64,000 nucleotides of DNA, taken from assembly GCA_049697115.1 (NCBI GenBank), contig JBAVVD010000021.1, positions 124,001 through 188,000 on the forward strand. Direction: 5' to 3'. This stretch comes from JBAVVD01 sp049697115 (GTDB lineage: Bacteria; Acidobacteriota; Aminicenantia; Aminicenantales; UBA4085). Positions 17,243-24,901 of the stretch are shown here, one piece after another. Position numbers and translations under genes: made by a program. The stretch's first letter is position 1; each line of letters opens with the position of its first letter. A model generated the notes under the pieces. The model had not been told where the DNA came from and did not search any database. It saw only the letters and a program-made list of their open reading frames with translations.

Positions 17243-17337
17243 ATGATCCTCTTCATTCTGGAGGAGGATGCGTCTAAAAAATATATACGGGAACGCATAA
17301 AAAATCAAATTTTTTGCCGGTTCAGCGGCAATCAGGT

Positions 17338-17539
17338 GCTCTATGACAAAAAGGATGTAGGCGACATTGGTTTAAGATATGAGGAAGGAGAGGTGGCGCA
17401 GCGTGTCCCCGCCCGCCCGAAGCGCATGGTGGTGGGTGGGTTGGGTCTTGCGCGAGGACGGACGGGGATGTGCCGCGACAGGACCCTTCCTTCTTCAGAA
17501 CACATCTCAAGAAACTTGCCACACTTTTTGTCATAGAGC
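17338..17539 (+). repeat. Interspersed GC-rich element, copy E, with perfect 16-bp terminal inverted repeats
   Basis: The arms GCTCTATGACAAAAAG (17338-17353) and CTTTTTGTCATAGAGC (17524-17539) are exact inverted repeats. Between them lies the shared core: GGTGGCGCAGCG (about 17392), CCCCGCCCGCCCGAAG, GCGAGGACGGACGGGG and CGCGACAGGACCC. The outer flanks contain CAATCAG and CAATCGG two bases outside each arm, an imperfect direct repeat. The element fills most of the 353-bp gap between the MEMO gene and the 39-aa gene; no protein-coding evidence inside. Confidence 0.85.
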
Positions 17540-17549
17540 GTCAATCGGA

Positions 17550-17577
17550 TTGACTTTTTTTTAGCTTTGAATAAAAT
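17550..17577 (+). promoter_or_regulatory. Sigma70-type promoter for the 39-aa membrane peptide gene
   Basis: TTGACT (17550-17555) and TAAAAT (17572-17577) with a 16-bp spacer, 18 bp before the ATG at 17596. The -35 box starts 11 bp beyond repeat copy E. Confidence 0.5.
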
Positions 17578-17595
17578 ATTATCAGGAAGGTTTTG

Positions 17596-17715
17596 ATGAA
17601 GGATTTTTTAAAGACGTTGCTGACAATCACCTTGTTCTTTTCAGGGTTTTTAGTCGGCTTTCATTTTGGCAAAGAGAAGGAAAAAGCGAAGATCCCTGAG
17701 TTTCAGGAAGATTAA
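17596..17715 (+). CDS. Small single-pass membrane protein, 39 aa
   Basis: A short reading frame with a good ribosome site (AGGAAGG, 5 bp from ATG). The product starts MKDFLKTLLTITLFFSGFLV, giving one membrane helix (about 5-25), and ends with a charged tail (GKEKEKAKIPEFQED). It has an upstream promoter and stands alone before a gap. No family recognised. The combination of ribosome site, promoter and clean membrane helix supports a real gene. Confidence 0.5.
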   Translation: MKDFLKTLLTITLFFSGFLVGFHFGKEKEKAKIPEFQED

Positions 17716-17811
17716 ACCGAAAAGCCTGGAATTCAAGGGATATTTCAGATAACTCCACTTTTTCTTGCATTTTTCCCCTAAGCGAGCTCTTTTTTGTCTT
17801 TCCTCTCTGGA

Positions 17812-17840
17812 TTGACTAATCCAAGGGGCGGGAATATAAT
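17812..17840 (+). promoter_or_regulatory. Sigma70 promoter for the 87-aa membrane protein operon
   Basis: TTGACT (17812-17817) and a perfect TATAAT (17835-17840) with a 17-bp spacer, 61 bp before the ATG at 17902. It may also read into the lolB-like, ispE and tRNA-Gln genes, as no terminator is seen between them. Confidence 0.7.
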
Positions 17841-17901
17841 TGATGCGCAAAGACTCTTTTTAAAGCACCCTGAAATATGTTCATTCAACAAAGGATGAAA
17901 A

Positions 17902-18165
17902 ATGAATATCGGTATTTACGGAATACTTATTGCATTTGCCCTATTTATCATTATTTTGATTGTTAATCCGAATCTCTCTTGTTTTGGAAAGCGTCTGAAG
18001 TCTCCTTTTTACCCTTTATTAAGGAGAAAGAGGGCGGGAACGCAGAAAAAGGCAGAAGATTATGGATTTCACCTGACGGAGGAAGGGGAAGAGAAGACAA
18101 CGGTTTCAGGGATAAAAAAGGGCAAGAAAGTGAAGACAAAAGATTATGGATTTCATCAGGATTAG
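17902..18165 (+). CDS. Small membrane protein with duplicated DYGFH motif, 87 aa
   Basis: One N-terminal membrane helix (IGIYGILIAFALFIIILIV) and a basic, hydrophilic cytoplasmic or periplasmic tail. The tail has two copies of a short motif: EDYGFHLTEEGE and KTKDYGFHQD, each preceded by lysine-rich sequence, and the DNA repeats AGATTATGGATTTCA. No family recognised. A strong promoter precedes it. The repeat of a conserved-looking aromatic motif suggests a binding peptide, but this is inference. It precedes the lolB-like gene by 43 bp. Confidence 0.5.
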   Translation: MNIGIYGILIAFALFIIILIVNPNLSCFGKRLKSPFYPLLRRKRAGTQKKAEDYGFHLTEEGEEKTTVSGIKKGKKVKTKDYGFHQD

Positions 18166-18208
18166 ATGAAGAGATGCGGAAAGGATAAATCTCTAGTACC
18201 GGACCAAG

Positions 18209-18889
18209 ATGAGAAGGAGGATTATTTACCTTTTAATTCTCAGCTCTTTTTGTTCATTGTTAAACCGGTGTCGCATTCCCTCGCCGGGTTTGACCTCTAT
18301 TCCCTCTGAAATTCAGTCATTGGAAGGATATGCCACGCTGAAGATTTACAGATATCCAGAGACGGCGAGAATGAAATTTTCATTTCTTTTCCGGCTTCCT
18401 TCTCAGGGCCGAATGGAAATCTTCGATTGGCTGGGGAGGACTGTGTGTGAGATTTTCATTGTGGAAGAAAAGGGCTATTTTGTCCTTCCGGCAAAAAAGG
18501 TTTATTGGGAGGGAGCAAAGGAAGACGCCCTGGAGAGGCTTCTGGGATTCCAATTGAGCCTGGAGGAAATGGCGCACCTGTTGGGAGGAGGCTGGTCAGA
18601 GCCAGAGGGAGCGAAGACCAGGGGCTGGATTTTCAAAAGAGATGCTCAGGGGAGGATCGTTTCCGGCCGGAAAGAAGAGTTTCGTTTTGAGGTCAAAGGC
18701 GTTTTCCCAGGGAGTTTTATCCCGCGGCACATTGCTTTTCAAGGAGATGAGAGTGAAGGCCATCTCAAAGTATTGAGCCTGAAATTTAATCCGTCCCCTA
18801 AGGAGGGAGTTTTTCTTCTCGATTTTTTAGAGCGTTTCACTCCCGCCAGCTGGGAGGAGATTGAGAAGCTTTTAGGAAATGAAAATTAG
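18209..18889 (+). CDS. LolB-like outer-membrane lipoprotein
   Basis: 226 aa. Lipoprotein-like signal (IIYLLILSSFCSLLNRC). The rest shows LolB-like or DUF4292-like strands (GYATLKIYR, FSFLFRLPSQGRMEIFD, YFVLPAKKVYWEGA, LLGFQLSLEEMAHLLGG). LolB receives lipoproteins from LolA and inserts them in the outer membrane. Sequence similarity to LolB is weak; the call leans on the gene order, because lolB-ispE-prs is a classic arrangement. Its stop overlaps the ispE start by 11 bases. Confidence 0.55.
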   Translation: MRRRIIYLLILSSFCSLLNRCRIPSPGLTSIPSEIQSLEGYATLKIYRYPETARMKFSFLFRLPSQGRMEIFDWLGRTVCEIFIVEEKGYFVLPAKKVYWEGAKEDALERLLGFQLSLEEMAHLLGGGWSEPEGAKTRGWIFKRDAQGRIVSGRKEEFRFEVKGVFPGSFIPRHIAFQGDESEGHLKVLSLKFNPSPKEGVFLLDFLERFTPASWEEIEKLLGNEN

Positions 18890-19748
18890 GTCATTCGCCA
18901 AGATCAACCTCGGTCTGGAAGTGGAAGGGAAAAGACCCGACAATTATCATAACATCAGGACCCTTTTCCAGGCCATAGATGTTTCTGATATTCTGGAATT
19001 TATCCCCCTCTCGAGCAGTTCCATTGATCTTCAGGGAGATGATGAATCCATTTTCTGGGGCGAAGATAATCTTGTGTTCAGGGCCGCACGGCAGCTCCAG
19101 GAGAAGTTCCGCATTACGGAGGGAGTGGGCATACGGGTCTCAAAGAACATTCCTGCGGGAAGAGGCCTGGGAGGTGGGAGCAGCAATGCCGCCATGACTC
19201 TTTATGCCTTGAACAAGATGTGGGCGCTCGGCCTTTCCAAAGAGGTTTTAATAGAGGAAGGAAGGACGCTTGGAGCGGACATTCCTTTTTTCTTTGAGGG
19301 GGGATTGTGTCTGGGCCTGGAGAGAGGCGACCATATCCTTCCCCTGCCTGACATTTCCCCTCTTTTCTGTGTTCTGGTGATCCCGCCCTTTCCTGTGGGG
19401 ACCGCCGGTATTTATTCCAGTCTTCTTCCTTCATTCTTGACTTCGAATAGTAAAGACAGTAAAATTAACAGGTTTTTGACAACCCGAGAGCTCGGGTTTT
19501 TGGAAAACAGATTAGAAGAGACCGTATTTAACATCTATCCTCAATTAAAAGATATTAAGAGTCTTTTCCAGAGCCAAGGAGCGGTCTTATCTTTAGTGAC
19601 GGGAACAGGCTCTGCAGTGTTCGGAATTTTCGAGGAGAGGGGAAAGGCGGAAAAGAGCCTGGAAAGGATGAGCGAACAAAATGCAGCAGTTCTGGCGGAG
19701 ACGTTGCCCCGAACGACATATTGGAAGAGAATTGATGCTGGGGTGTAG
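18879..19748 (+). CDS. ispE: 4-diphosphocytidyl-2-C-methyl-D-erythritol kinase
   Basis: 289 aa. GHMP kinase of the non-mevalonate isoprenoid pathway, phosphorylating CDP-methylerythritol. Motifs: AKINLGLEVEGKRPDNYHNI at the start, PAGRGLGGGSSNAAMTL (ATP-binding glycine loop), and TGTGSAVFGIF (GHMP C-motif). Together with ispD and ispF further downstream, three steps of the pathway are in the window. The last ten bases lie inside the downstream tRNA-Gln gene, so the ispE stop TAG is part of the tRNA. Its start overlaps the lolB-like gene. Confidence 0.95.
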   Translation: MKIRSFAKINLGLEVEGKRPDNYHNIRTLFQAIDVSDILEFIPLSSSSIDLQGDDESIFWGEDNLVFRAARQLQEKFRITEGVGIRVSKNIPAGRGLGGGSSNAAMTLYALNKMWALGLSKEVLIEEGRTLGADIPFFFEGGLCLGLERGDHILPLPDISPLFCVLVIPPFPVGTAGIYSSLLPSFLTSNSKDSKINRFLTTRELGFLENRLEETVFNIYPQLKDIKSLFQSQGAVLSLVTGTGSAVFGIFEERGKAEKSLERMSEQNAAVLAETLPRTTYWKRIDAGV

Positions 19749-19810
19749 CCAAGCGGTAAGGCAGCGGACTTTGGATCCGCCATTCGGGGGTTCGAATCCT
19801 CCCGCCCCAG
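19739..19810 (+). tRNA. tRNA-Gln (anticodon TTG)
   Basis: A complete cloverleaf: acceptor TGGGGTG pairs with CGCCCCA, with G as discriminator; the D arm contains AGCCAAGCGGTAAGGC; the anticodon loop is CTTTGGA (TTG, Gln); and the T arm is GGGGGTTCGAATCCTCC. CCA is not encoded. The first ten bases overlap the ispE 3' end. ispE, tRNA-Gln, prs and rplY in this order is found in various bacteria. Confidence 0.97.
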
Positions 19811-19849
19811 TTGCTTCTATTGAGGATTAATTTGAAAAAGGATACTGTC

Positions 19850-20779
19850 ATGAAAATATTTGCCGGGTCTTCGAATGCGGCCTTAGCCGAAGAGATTGCG
19901 CAATATCTCAAGATTGAACTGGGCAAATGTGTCCTCGAGAAATTCAGGGACGGAGAAATCCATTTCTACATCGATGAGAATGTCCGCGGCGAAGATGTTT
20001 TTGTCATTCAAAGCGGTTCTTTTGATGCGAATTTCCATCTCATGGAGCTTTTCTTGATGATTGATGCCTTGAAGAGAGCTTCCGCAGAAAGAGTGACCGC
20101 TGTCATGGCGTATTACTGCTATGCCCGGCAGGACTGGAAAGACAGGCCGCGTGTGCCGATTTCCGCCAGGCTTGTGGCCGATTTGGTCGAAGCGTCCGGG
20201 GCGGACAGAGTGCTTACCATGGACCTTCACTCCCCTCAGATTCAGGGCTTTTTTTCGATTCCCGTGGATAATCTGATGGCCGCTCCAGTCATCGCCAAAT
20301 ATGTTCAAAGTCTGGAACTGAAGGATCTGACGGTTGTCTCCCCGGATGCCGGCGGCGTGGGAAGGGCCAGGATTTTTGCCAAGAGAATGGAAGCCAAATT
20401 GGCCATCATCGACAAGCGAAGGCCGGCTCCCAATGAGGCTCAAGTTCTTCATGTCATCGGCGAGGTCAGGAATCAAAATGTGGTCATATTCGACGACATG
20501 GTGGATACGGCCGAGACGCTGGTTCTCAGCGCGGAAGCTCTGAAGGCGGAAGGCGCGAAGAGAATTCTCGCCGCCTGCACCCATCCGGTATTGTCTAGAG
20601 AGGCGATCCAGAAAATAGAGGCTTCCCCTATCGAACAACTCATTGTTTCCAATACAATCCCCTTAATGGAAACAAGCCGGAGCTGTGCCAAGGTGGTCGT
20701 GCTTTCCATGGCAGAGCTTTTCGGGGAAGCCATGCGAAGAATCAATGAAGGAAGCTCTGTGAGTTCATTGTTTGCGTAA
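19850..20779 (+). CDS. prs: Ribose-phosphate pyrophosphokinase (PRPP synthetase)
   Basis: 309 aa from MKIFAGSSNAALAEEIA (ATG 19850, AAAGGA seven bases upstream); a start at 19811 would fall at the tRNA end. It makes PRPP from ribose 5-phosphate and ATP for nucleotide, histidine and tryptophan synthesis. Motifs: FRDGEIHFYIDENVRG, the metal site MDLHSPQIQGFF, and the PRPP loop VVIFDDMVDTAETL. Class I length. Follows tRNA-Gln by 39 bp and precedes rplY by 14 bp. Confidence 0.97.
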   Translation: MKIFAGSSNAALAEEIAQYLKIELGKCVLEKFRDGEIHFYIDENVRGEDVFVIQSGSFDANFHLMELFLMIDALKRASAERVTAVMAYYCYARQDWKDRPRVPISARLVADLVEASGADRVLTMDLHSPQIQGFFSIPVDNLMAAPVIAKYVQSLELKDLTVVSPDAGGVGRARIFAKRMEAKLAIIDKRRPAPNEAQVLHVIGEVRNQNVVIFDDMVDTAETLVLSAEALKAEGAKRILAACTHPVLSREAIQKIEASPIEQLIVSNTIPLMETSRSCAKVVVLSMAELFGEAMRRINEGSSVSSLFA

Positions 20780-20793
20780 GGAGGAACAGAGAG

Positions 20794-21456
20794 ATGAGCA
20801 TGATTATTAAAAGTGAGAGACGTGATATATTCGGGAAGAATGCGGCGCGCCGAATCAGAAAAGAAGGCCTGGTTCCAGCCATTCTTTATGGAGAAAAGGA
20901 AAATCCCATCCCTCTCATCCTGAATAAAAAGGATATCTTCAAGATTTTAAAATCGGAGACCGGGGAAAATACAATTTTTAAAGTGGCCTTTGATTCAGAA
21001 AAAAGAGATACGATGATCAAGGAGCTCCAGATAGATCCAACGACGGACGAACTCCTTCATACCGACCTGATTCAGATCGCAATGGACAAGGATATCAGGG
21101 TTTCCGTTCCCATCGTTCCTGAAGGAGAGCCGATCGGCGTTAAGACCGAAGGCGGATTTGTGGAGTTTATGACCCGGGAAATCGAGATCGAATGCCTTCC
21201 CAAGAATATTCCGGAGCATGTGACCATCGAGATTTCTCATCTCCACCTTCATCAATCGATCAAAGCCGGAGACGTTATTCTCCCGGAAGGAGTGAAGCTG
21301 ATCAGTGACCCGAACTCCGTATTGGTCCTGATTGAAGTGCCGCACAAAGAAGAAGAGGTCGAAGTCAAGGCTCCGGAGGAAGAAGTCATTGCCGAGGAAA
21401 AGGAGCCTGAGGTCATCAAGAAAGAGCGGCCCGAAAAAGAAGAAGAGAAGGAATAA
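20794..21456 (+). CDS. rplY: Large ribosomal subunit protein bL25 (CTC form)
   Basis: 220 aa. The N-terminal L25 domain (RRDIFGKNAARRIRKEGLVP, then AILYGEKENPIPL) binds 5S rRNA, followed by the TL5/CTC beta domain (VPIVPEGEPIGVKTEGGFVE) and a glutamate/lysine-rich tail. The long form is typical of bL25/CTC outside gammaproteobacteria. ATG at 20794 follows AAGGAGGAACAGAGAG; a second ATG two codons later is equally possible. Directly upstream of pth, a conserved pairing. Confidence 0.95.
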   Translation: MSMIIKSERRDIFGKNAARRIRKEGLVPAILYGEKENPIPLILNKKDIFKILKSETGENTIFKVAFDSEKRDTMIKELQIDPTTDELLHTDLIQIAMDKDIRVSVPIVPEGEPIGVKTEGGFVEFMTREIEIECLPKNIPEHVTIEISHLHLHQSIKAGDVILPEGVKLISDPNSVLVLIEVPHKEEEVEVKAPEEEVIAEEKEPEVIKKERPEKEEEKE

Positions 21457-21459
21457 GCT

Positions 21460-22017
21460 TTGTGGGCAGTGGTTGGCCTGGGAAATCCCGGGAGGAGATA
21501 TTCGAAGACGAGACATAACGTGGGCTTTATGTTTATCCAGCAGATGGCTCGGGCGTGGAAGGTCAAGGTCCGGAGAAGAAAACATCTCTCCAAAACAGTG
21601 ACGGTGGAGAATGATCAGAGGCCGGTCATTCTGGTCATGCCTCAGACTTTCATGAACCGAAGCGGGATTGCCGTCAGAGAGCTACTTCAGAATACGGGAA
21701 TTAAGCCGGAGTGCCTGGTCGTGGTCTATGATGACATCGATCTTTCTTTAGGGGAAATTCGCATTCGCAGGGAAGGCGGATCCGGTACCCATCGCGGTAT
21801 TTATTCCATTATCCAGGAGATCGAGACCCAGAAATTTCCTCGAATACGAGTGGGGATCGGCCCCGTGTTATCCGGGCAAGACATGACGGATTTTGTGCTT
21901 TCTCCTTTTGAGCCGGAAGAAGTCCCCCTTCTCGAGCAAAGTTTAGGCAGAGCTCAAGAGGCGTTGGAGCTGATTCTGGCAGGACAGATCGAGAGGGCCA
22001 TGAACGGCTATAATTGA
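21460..22017 (+). CDS. pth: Peptidyl-tRNA hydrolase
   Basis: 185 aa, starting at TTG 21460 (reads M-WAVVGLGNPGRRY). Pth releases peptides from peptidyl-tRNA after premature termination. Signatures: GLGNPG, KTRHNVGFMF with the catalytic histidine, FMNRSGIAV, YDDIDL with the catalytic Asp, and GGSGTHRGI. It starts three bases after the rplY stop. Confidence 0.95.
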   Translation: MWAVVGLGNPGRRYSKTRHNVGFMFIQQMARAWKVKVRRRKHLSKTVTVENDQRPVILVMPQTFMNRSGIAVRELLQNTGIKPECLVVVYDDIDLSLGEIRIRREGGSGTHRGIYSIIQEIETQKFPRIRVGIGPVLSGQDMTDFVLSPFEPEEVPLLEQSLGRAQEALELILAGQIERAMNGYN

Positions 22018-22034
22018 AAGGGGAAACTGAAAAG

Positions 22035-22070
22035 AGTTCTCCTTGTTCTTCCTTGTGAGGAGGAGGAACT
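22035..22070 (+). promoter_or_regulatory. Hairpin in the rpsF leader
   Basis: AGTTCTCCT (22035-22043) can pair with AGGAGGAACT (22061-22070) with one bulged G, in the 75-bp leader between pth and rpsF. A structured rpsF leader that binds S6:S18 is known in many bacteria; I cannot identify the diagnostic bulge here, so this is only a candidate. Confidence 0.3.
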
Positions 22071-22092
22071 GTAAATCCATAAGGAGGTATCT

Positions 22093-22527
22093 ATGAGCTT
22101 GTATGAGACAGGATTTTTAATCTCACCGTTCCTATCCGAAGAAGAAGCGGAAGCCATCATCGCCCAAATGGCGGATATCATTTCCCAAAAGAACGGGAAA
22201 ATGGTAAAACAGGAAAAATGGGGAAAGAGAAAGATGGCCTATTCCATCAAAAAAGCCAGCGAAGCCTATTATGTCTTTTTTCACTACGAAGGCGATCCGG
22301 ACATTCCTCTGGAACTGGGAAGGCGATTCCGGCAGATGGACACGGTTCTTCGTTATCTCACTCTCAACAAGGACGGAAAAGAGAACTTCCGGAAAAAGAA
22401 GAAGGAAAAGGGAAAAGAACCGTTTGCTGAGGAGGGGGCCGCGGAGAGAATGAGCGATAAGGGTGGAGAAGAGCCGCAAGGAGAAAAAAGAGAGAAGAGT
22501 CCGAAGGAGAAACAACATGGCGACTGA
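22093..22527 (+). CDS. rpsF: Small ribosomal subunit protein bS6
   Basis: 144 aa. bS6 forms a dimer with uS18/bS18 on the 30S platform. The S6 domain is clear: YETGFLISPFLSEEEAEA, KWGKRKMAYSIKKASEAYYV and a short loop before TVLRYLTLNKD. The tail from about residue 100 is a long charged extension (KKKEKGKEPFAEEGAAERMS and on), beyond the core S6 fold. AAGGAGGT lies nine bases before the ATG. It overlaps rpsR by 11 bases. Confidence 0.96.
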   Translation: MSLYETGFLISPFLSEEEAEAIIAQMADIISQKNGKMVKQEKWGKRKMAYSIKKASEAYYVFFHYEGDPDIPLELGRRFRQMDTVLRYLTLNKDGKENFRKKKKEKGKEPFAEEGAAERMSDKGGEEPQGEKREKSPKEKQHGD

Positions 22528-22774
22528 GGAAAGAATGGAAAGGAGTTCGGGCAGAAAATATTTTCCGCCAAAGAGAAAGTTCTGCCGTTTTTGTCAGAGA
22601 AACATCAAATTCATCGACTATAAAAACATTGATATCTTGAGGCGGTATATCCCGGACAGGGGGAAAATATCGCCCCGGCGGATCACTGGAACGTGCGCTT
22701 ATCACCAGAGGAAGCTGGCCATTGCCATTAAGAGAGCCCGCCTTATGGCGCTTCTTCCGTATGTTGAGGATTAG
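22517..22774 (+). CDS. rpsR: Small ribosomal subunit protein bS18
   Basis: 85 aa from MATEERMERSSGRKYF; ATG 22517 follows CCGAAGGAG. The S18 core is KFCRFCQRNIKFIDYKN, then DILRRYIPDRGKISPRRITG and CAYHQRKLAIAIKRARLM. It binds S6 on the 30S platform. A cysteine pair (CRFC) suggests a zinc-binding variant. The start lies inside the rpsF 3' end, so the two are translationally coupled. Confidence 0.96.
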   Translation: MATEERMERSSGRKYFPPKRKFCRFCQRNIKFIDYKNIDILRRYIPDRGKISPRRITGTCAYHQRKLAIAIKRARLMALLPYVED

Positions 22775-22801
22775 AGGTTCGGTTGCCAAACAGGAGGAAA
22801 T

Positions 22802-23314
22802 ATGAAGGTAATCCTGAAACTGGACGTTGAAAATTTAGGAAGGAAAGGCGATATTGTCAACATCTCTCCAGGATATGGAAGGAACTATCTTGTTCCAAAT
22901 AAATTGGCCCTGGAGGTGACTTCCTCTAACATGAAGATGATCGCCATTGAAAAGCAAGCCCTGAAAAAGAAAATTGAGCAGGAGAGATCGTCCTATCAAG
23001 AATTGATACAGAAGCTGAACCAAATTACACTTTCTTTTCGAAGAAAAGCGGGAGAGAAGGACACGATTTTCGGCTCGGTGAGTTCCACGGACATCAAAGA
23101 AGCGCTCGAGAAGCAGGGATTTGAGATTGACAAGAAGAAGATTGTTTTGGATGAGCCCCTCAAAAGGCTGGGGAACTATACCGTGCCCGTTAAGATCTAT
23201 CATGAGGATAAAGCGGAGATCAAAATAGAAGTCCTTAAAGAGGAAGGACAGGACGAAGAACCCAAAGGAAGAAAAGAGACTGGAGAAGAGAAGGAAGACC
23301 GGTCGAGAGAATAA
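22802..23314 (+). CDS. rplI: Large ribosomal subunit protein bL9
   Basis: 170 aa. The N-domain (MKVILKLDVENLGRKGDIVN, then PGYGRNYLVPNKLA) is the RNA-binding L9 signature. The linker helix and C-domain follow (LSFRRKAGEKDTIFGSVSS), ending with an acidic tail. The L9 rod bridges subunits. CAGGAGG lies upstream. Part of the rpsF-rpsR-rplI-dnaB run found in many bacteria. Confidence 0.96.
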   Translation: MKVILKLDVENLGRKGDIVNISPGYGRNYLVPNKLALEVTSSNMKMIAIEKQALKKKIEQERSSYQELIQKLNQITLSFRRKAGEKDTIFGSVSSTDIKEALEKQGFEIDKKKIVLDEPLKRLGNYTVPVKIYHEDKAEIKIEVLKEEGQDEEPKGRKETGEEKEDRSRE

Positions 23315-23354
23315 TTGAAAACATGAATTTATTATAGCGCCGGAGAGAGGAGAA

Positions 23355-24734
23355 GTGGAACTTGATCTGTTGTTTTTAAAAAAAACCCCTCCTCAAAGTC
23401 TGGAAGCAGAAAAGACTGTTCTGGGAGGAATTCTGGTCAACAATGAAAATCTCAATGTGGTGCTCTCCATCGTCTCCCCGGAGGATTTCTACAGGGACGC
23501 CCATCGAAAAATTCTGGGAAAGATCATTTTCCTGGTTGATAAGGGGGTTCCTGTCGAGCCGCTCTCTCTGACCGAAGAACTCCAAAGAGACGGCTCTCTT
23601 GAGGAAGTCGGCGGAGCGGCGTACCTTTCTTCTCTTATGGACGGAGTCCCCAAAAACCTGAGTGTTGAGTACTATGCCCAGGTCATTAAAGAAAAAGCGC
23701 TGTTAAGGCGGCTTATCCTTTCCTCTGCCAAGATCATCTCGGCCAGCTATGAACAGAAAGAGGACGCGGACGAACTTCTCAATGCCGCCCAGGCGGCGAT
23801 CATTGATGTCGCCGAGCAGAGAATCAAGCCAGGATTTGTTCCCCTGAAGGCGTTGACCAAACCGACAATGGATTTGATCGAAAGCCTCTCCCAACGGAGG
23901 GAAGCGGTTACGGGCATTCCCACTGGATACAGGGAGCTGGATAACATCACGGCGGGATTCCACAGCTCTGAGTTTATCGTGATTGCCGCCCGACCTTCCA
24001 TGGGAAAAACGGCTCTCAGTCTGAATATTTCCCAGCATGTCGGCGTCAAGACCGATTATGCCGTGGGCTTTTTCTCCATGGAGATGTCGAAAGAGCAATT
24101 GGTCATCCGCCTTCTTTGTGCGGAGTCGATGATCGATATCAAAAGCGTAAGAACTGGGTTCATCAGCGAAAGGGAGCTGGAGAGACTCAGGCTCAGCGCC
24201 GAGACGCTTTCCCAGGCGAGAATTTATTTGGATGAGACACCCGCTTTAACCGTTATGGAGATGAAGGCCAAGGCCCGGCGTTTGAAGATGGAACACAACC
24301 TCGATATCCTGTTTATAGACTATATTCAGCTCATGCGGACAGGCGGCCGATTTGAGAACCGAAATCAGGAAATGTCCTACATTACCCGTTCTTTAAAGGA
24401 GCTGGCCAAAGAGATTCGAATTCCCGTTGTGGGCATTTCTCAGCTCAGCCGTGCTCCGGAAAAGATGCGCCGAGAACCGCGCCCCCAGCTGTCTGACCTT
24501 CGTGAATCCGGGGCGATCGAGCAGGACGCCGATGTGGTAATCTTTATTTACCGTCCCGAAATGTATCTGTCCAAAGAAGATCGGCTGCGGGAGTTAAAAT
24601 GGCAGGGCATCGCCGAGGTCCATGTGGCCAAGCAAAGAAACGGGCCGACCGATACGATCAAACTGGCTTTTCAGGATAAATATGCCAGGTTCGATGACCT
24701 GGATTATTCATATTTCTCCAAGTCTGAGACATGA
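23355..24734 (+). CDS. dnaB: Replicative DNA helicase
   Basis: 459 aa; GTG start at 23355 after AGAGAGGAGAA. DnaB unwinds DNA ahead of the replisome. N-terminal domain (PPQSLEAEKTVLGGILVNNE) and RecA-like domain: Walker A (ARPSMGKTALSLN), VGFFSMEMSKEQL, LDILFIDYIQLM, and HVAKQRNGPTD with the arginine finger region. No intein is inserted at the Walker A site. Follows rplI by 40 bp. The 164-bp gap to radA shows no gene. Confidence 0.96.
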   Translation: MELDLLFLKKTPPQSLEAEKTVLGGILVNNENLNVVLSIVSPEDFYRDAHRKILGKIIFLVDKGVPVEPLSLTEELQRDGSLEEVGGAAYLSSLMDGVPKNLSVEYYAQVIKEKALLRRLILSSAKIISASYEQKEDADELLNAAQAAIIDVAEQRIKPGFVPLKALTKPTMDLIESLSQRREAVTGIPTGYRELDNITAGFHSSEFIVIAARPSMGKTALSLNISQHVGVKTDYAVGFFSMEMSKEQLVIRLLCAESMIDIKSVRTGFISERELERLRLSAETLSQARIYLDETPALTVMEMKAKARRLKMEHNLDILFIDYIQLMRTGGRFENRNQEMSYITRSLKELAKEIRIPVVGISQLSRAPEKMRREPRPQLSDLRESGAIEQDADVVIFIYRPEMYLSKEDRLRELKWQGIAEVHVAKQRNGPTDTIKLAFQDKYARFDDLDYSYFSKSET

Positions 24735-24901
24735 GAGATGGTTCTGAAACCGAGACCCGTGAGTGACGTGACCCTTTCTCCCTCAGCCTGGAAGTCGATG
24801 AGTCATCCCCTGGAGAAACCCATTTTTCACAGCCGTGAGAACAGAGAAGGGCGGTCCTTTTCCAGGAACTTCAGAGAAAGGCGCCAAGGATAGAATCTTT
24901 G

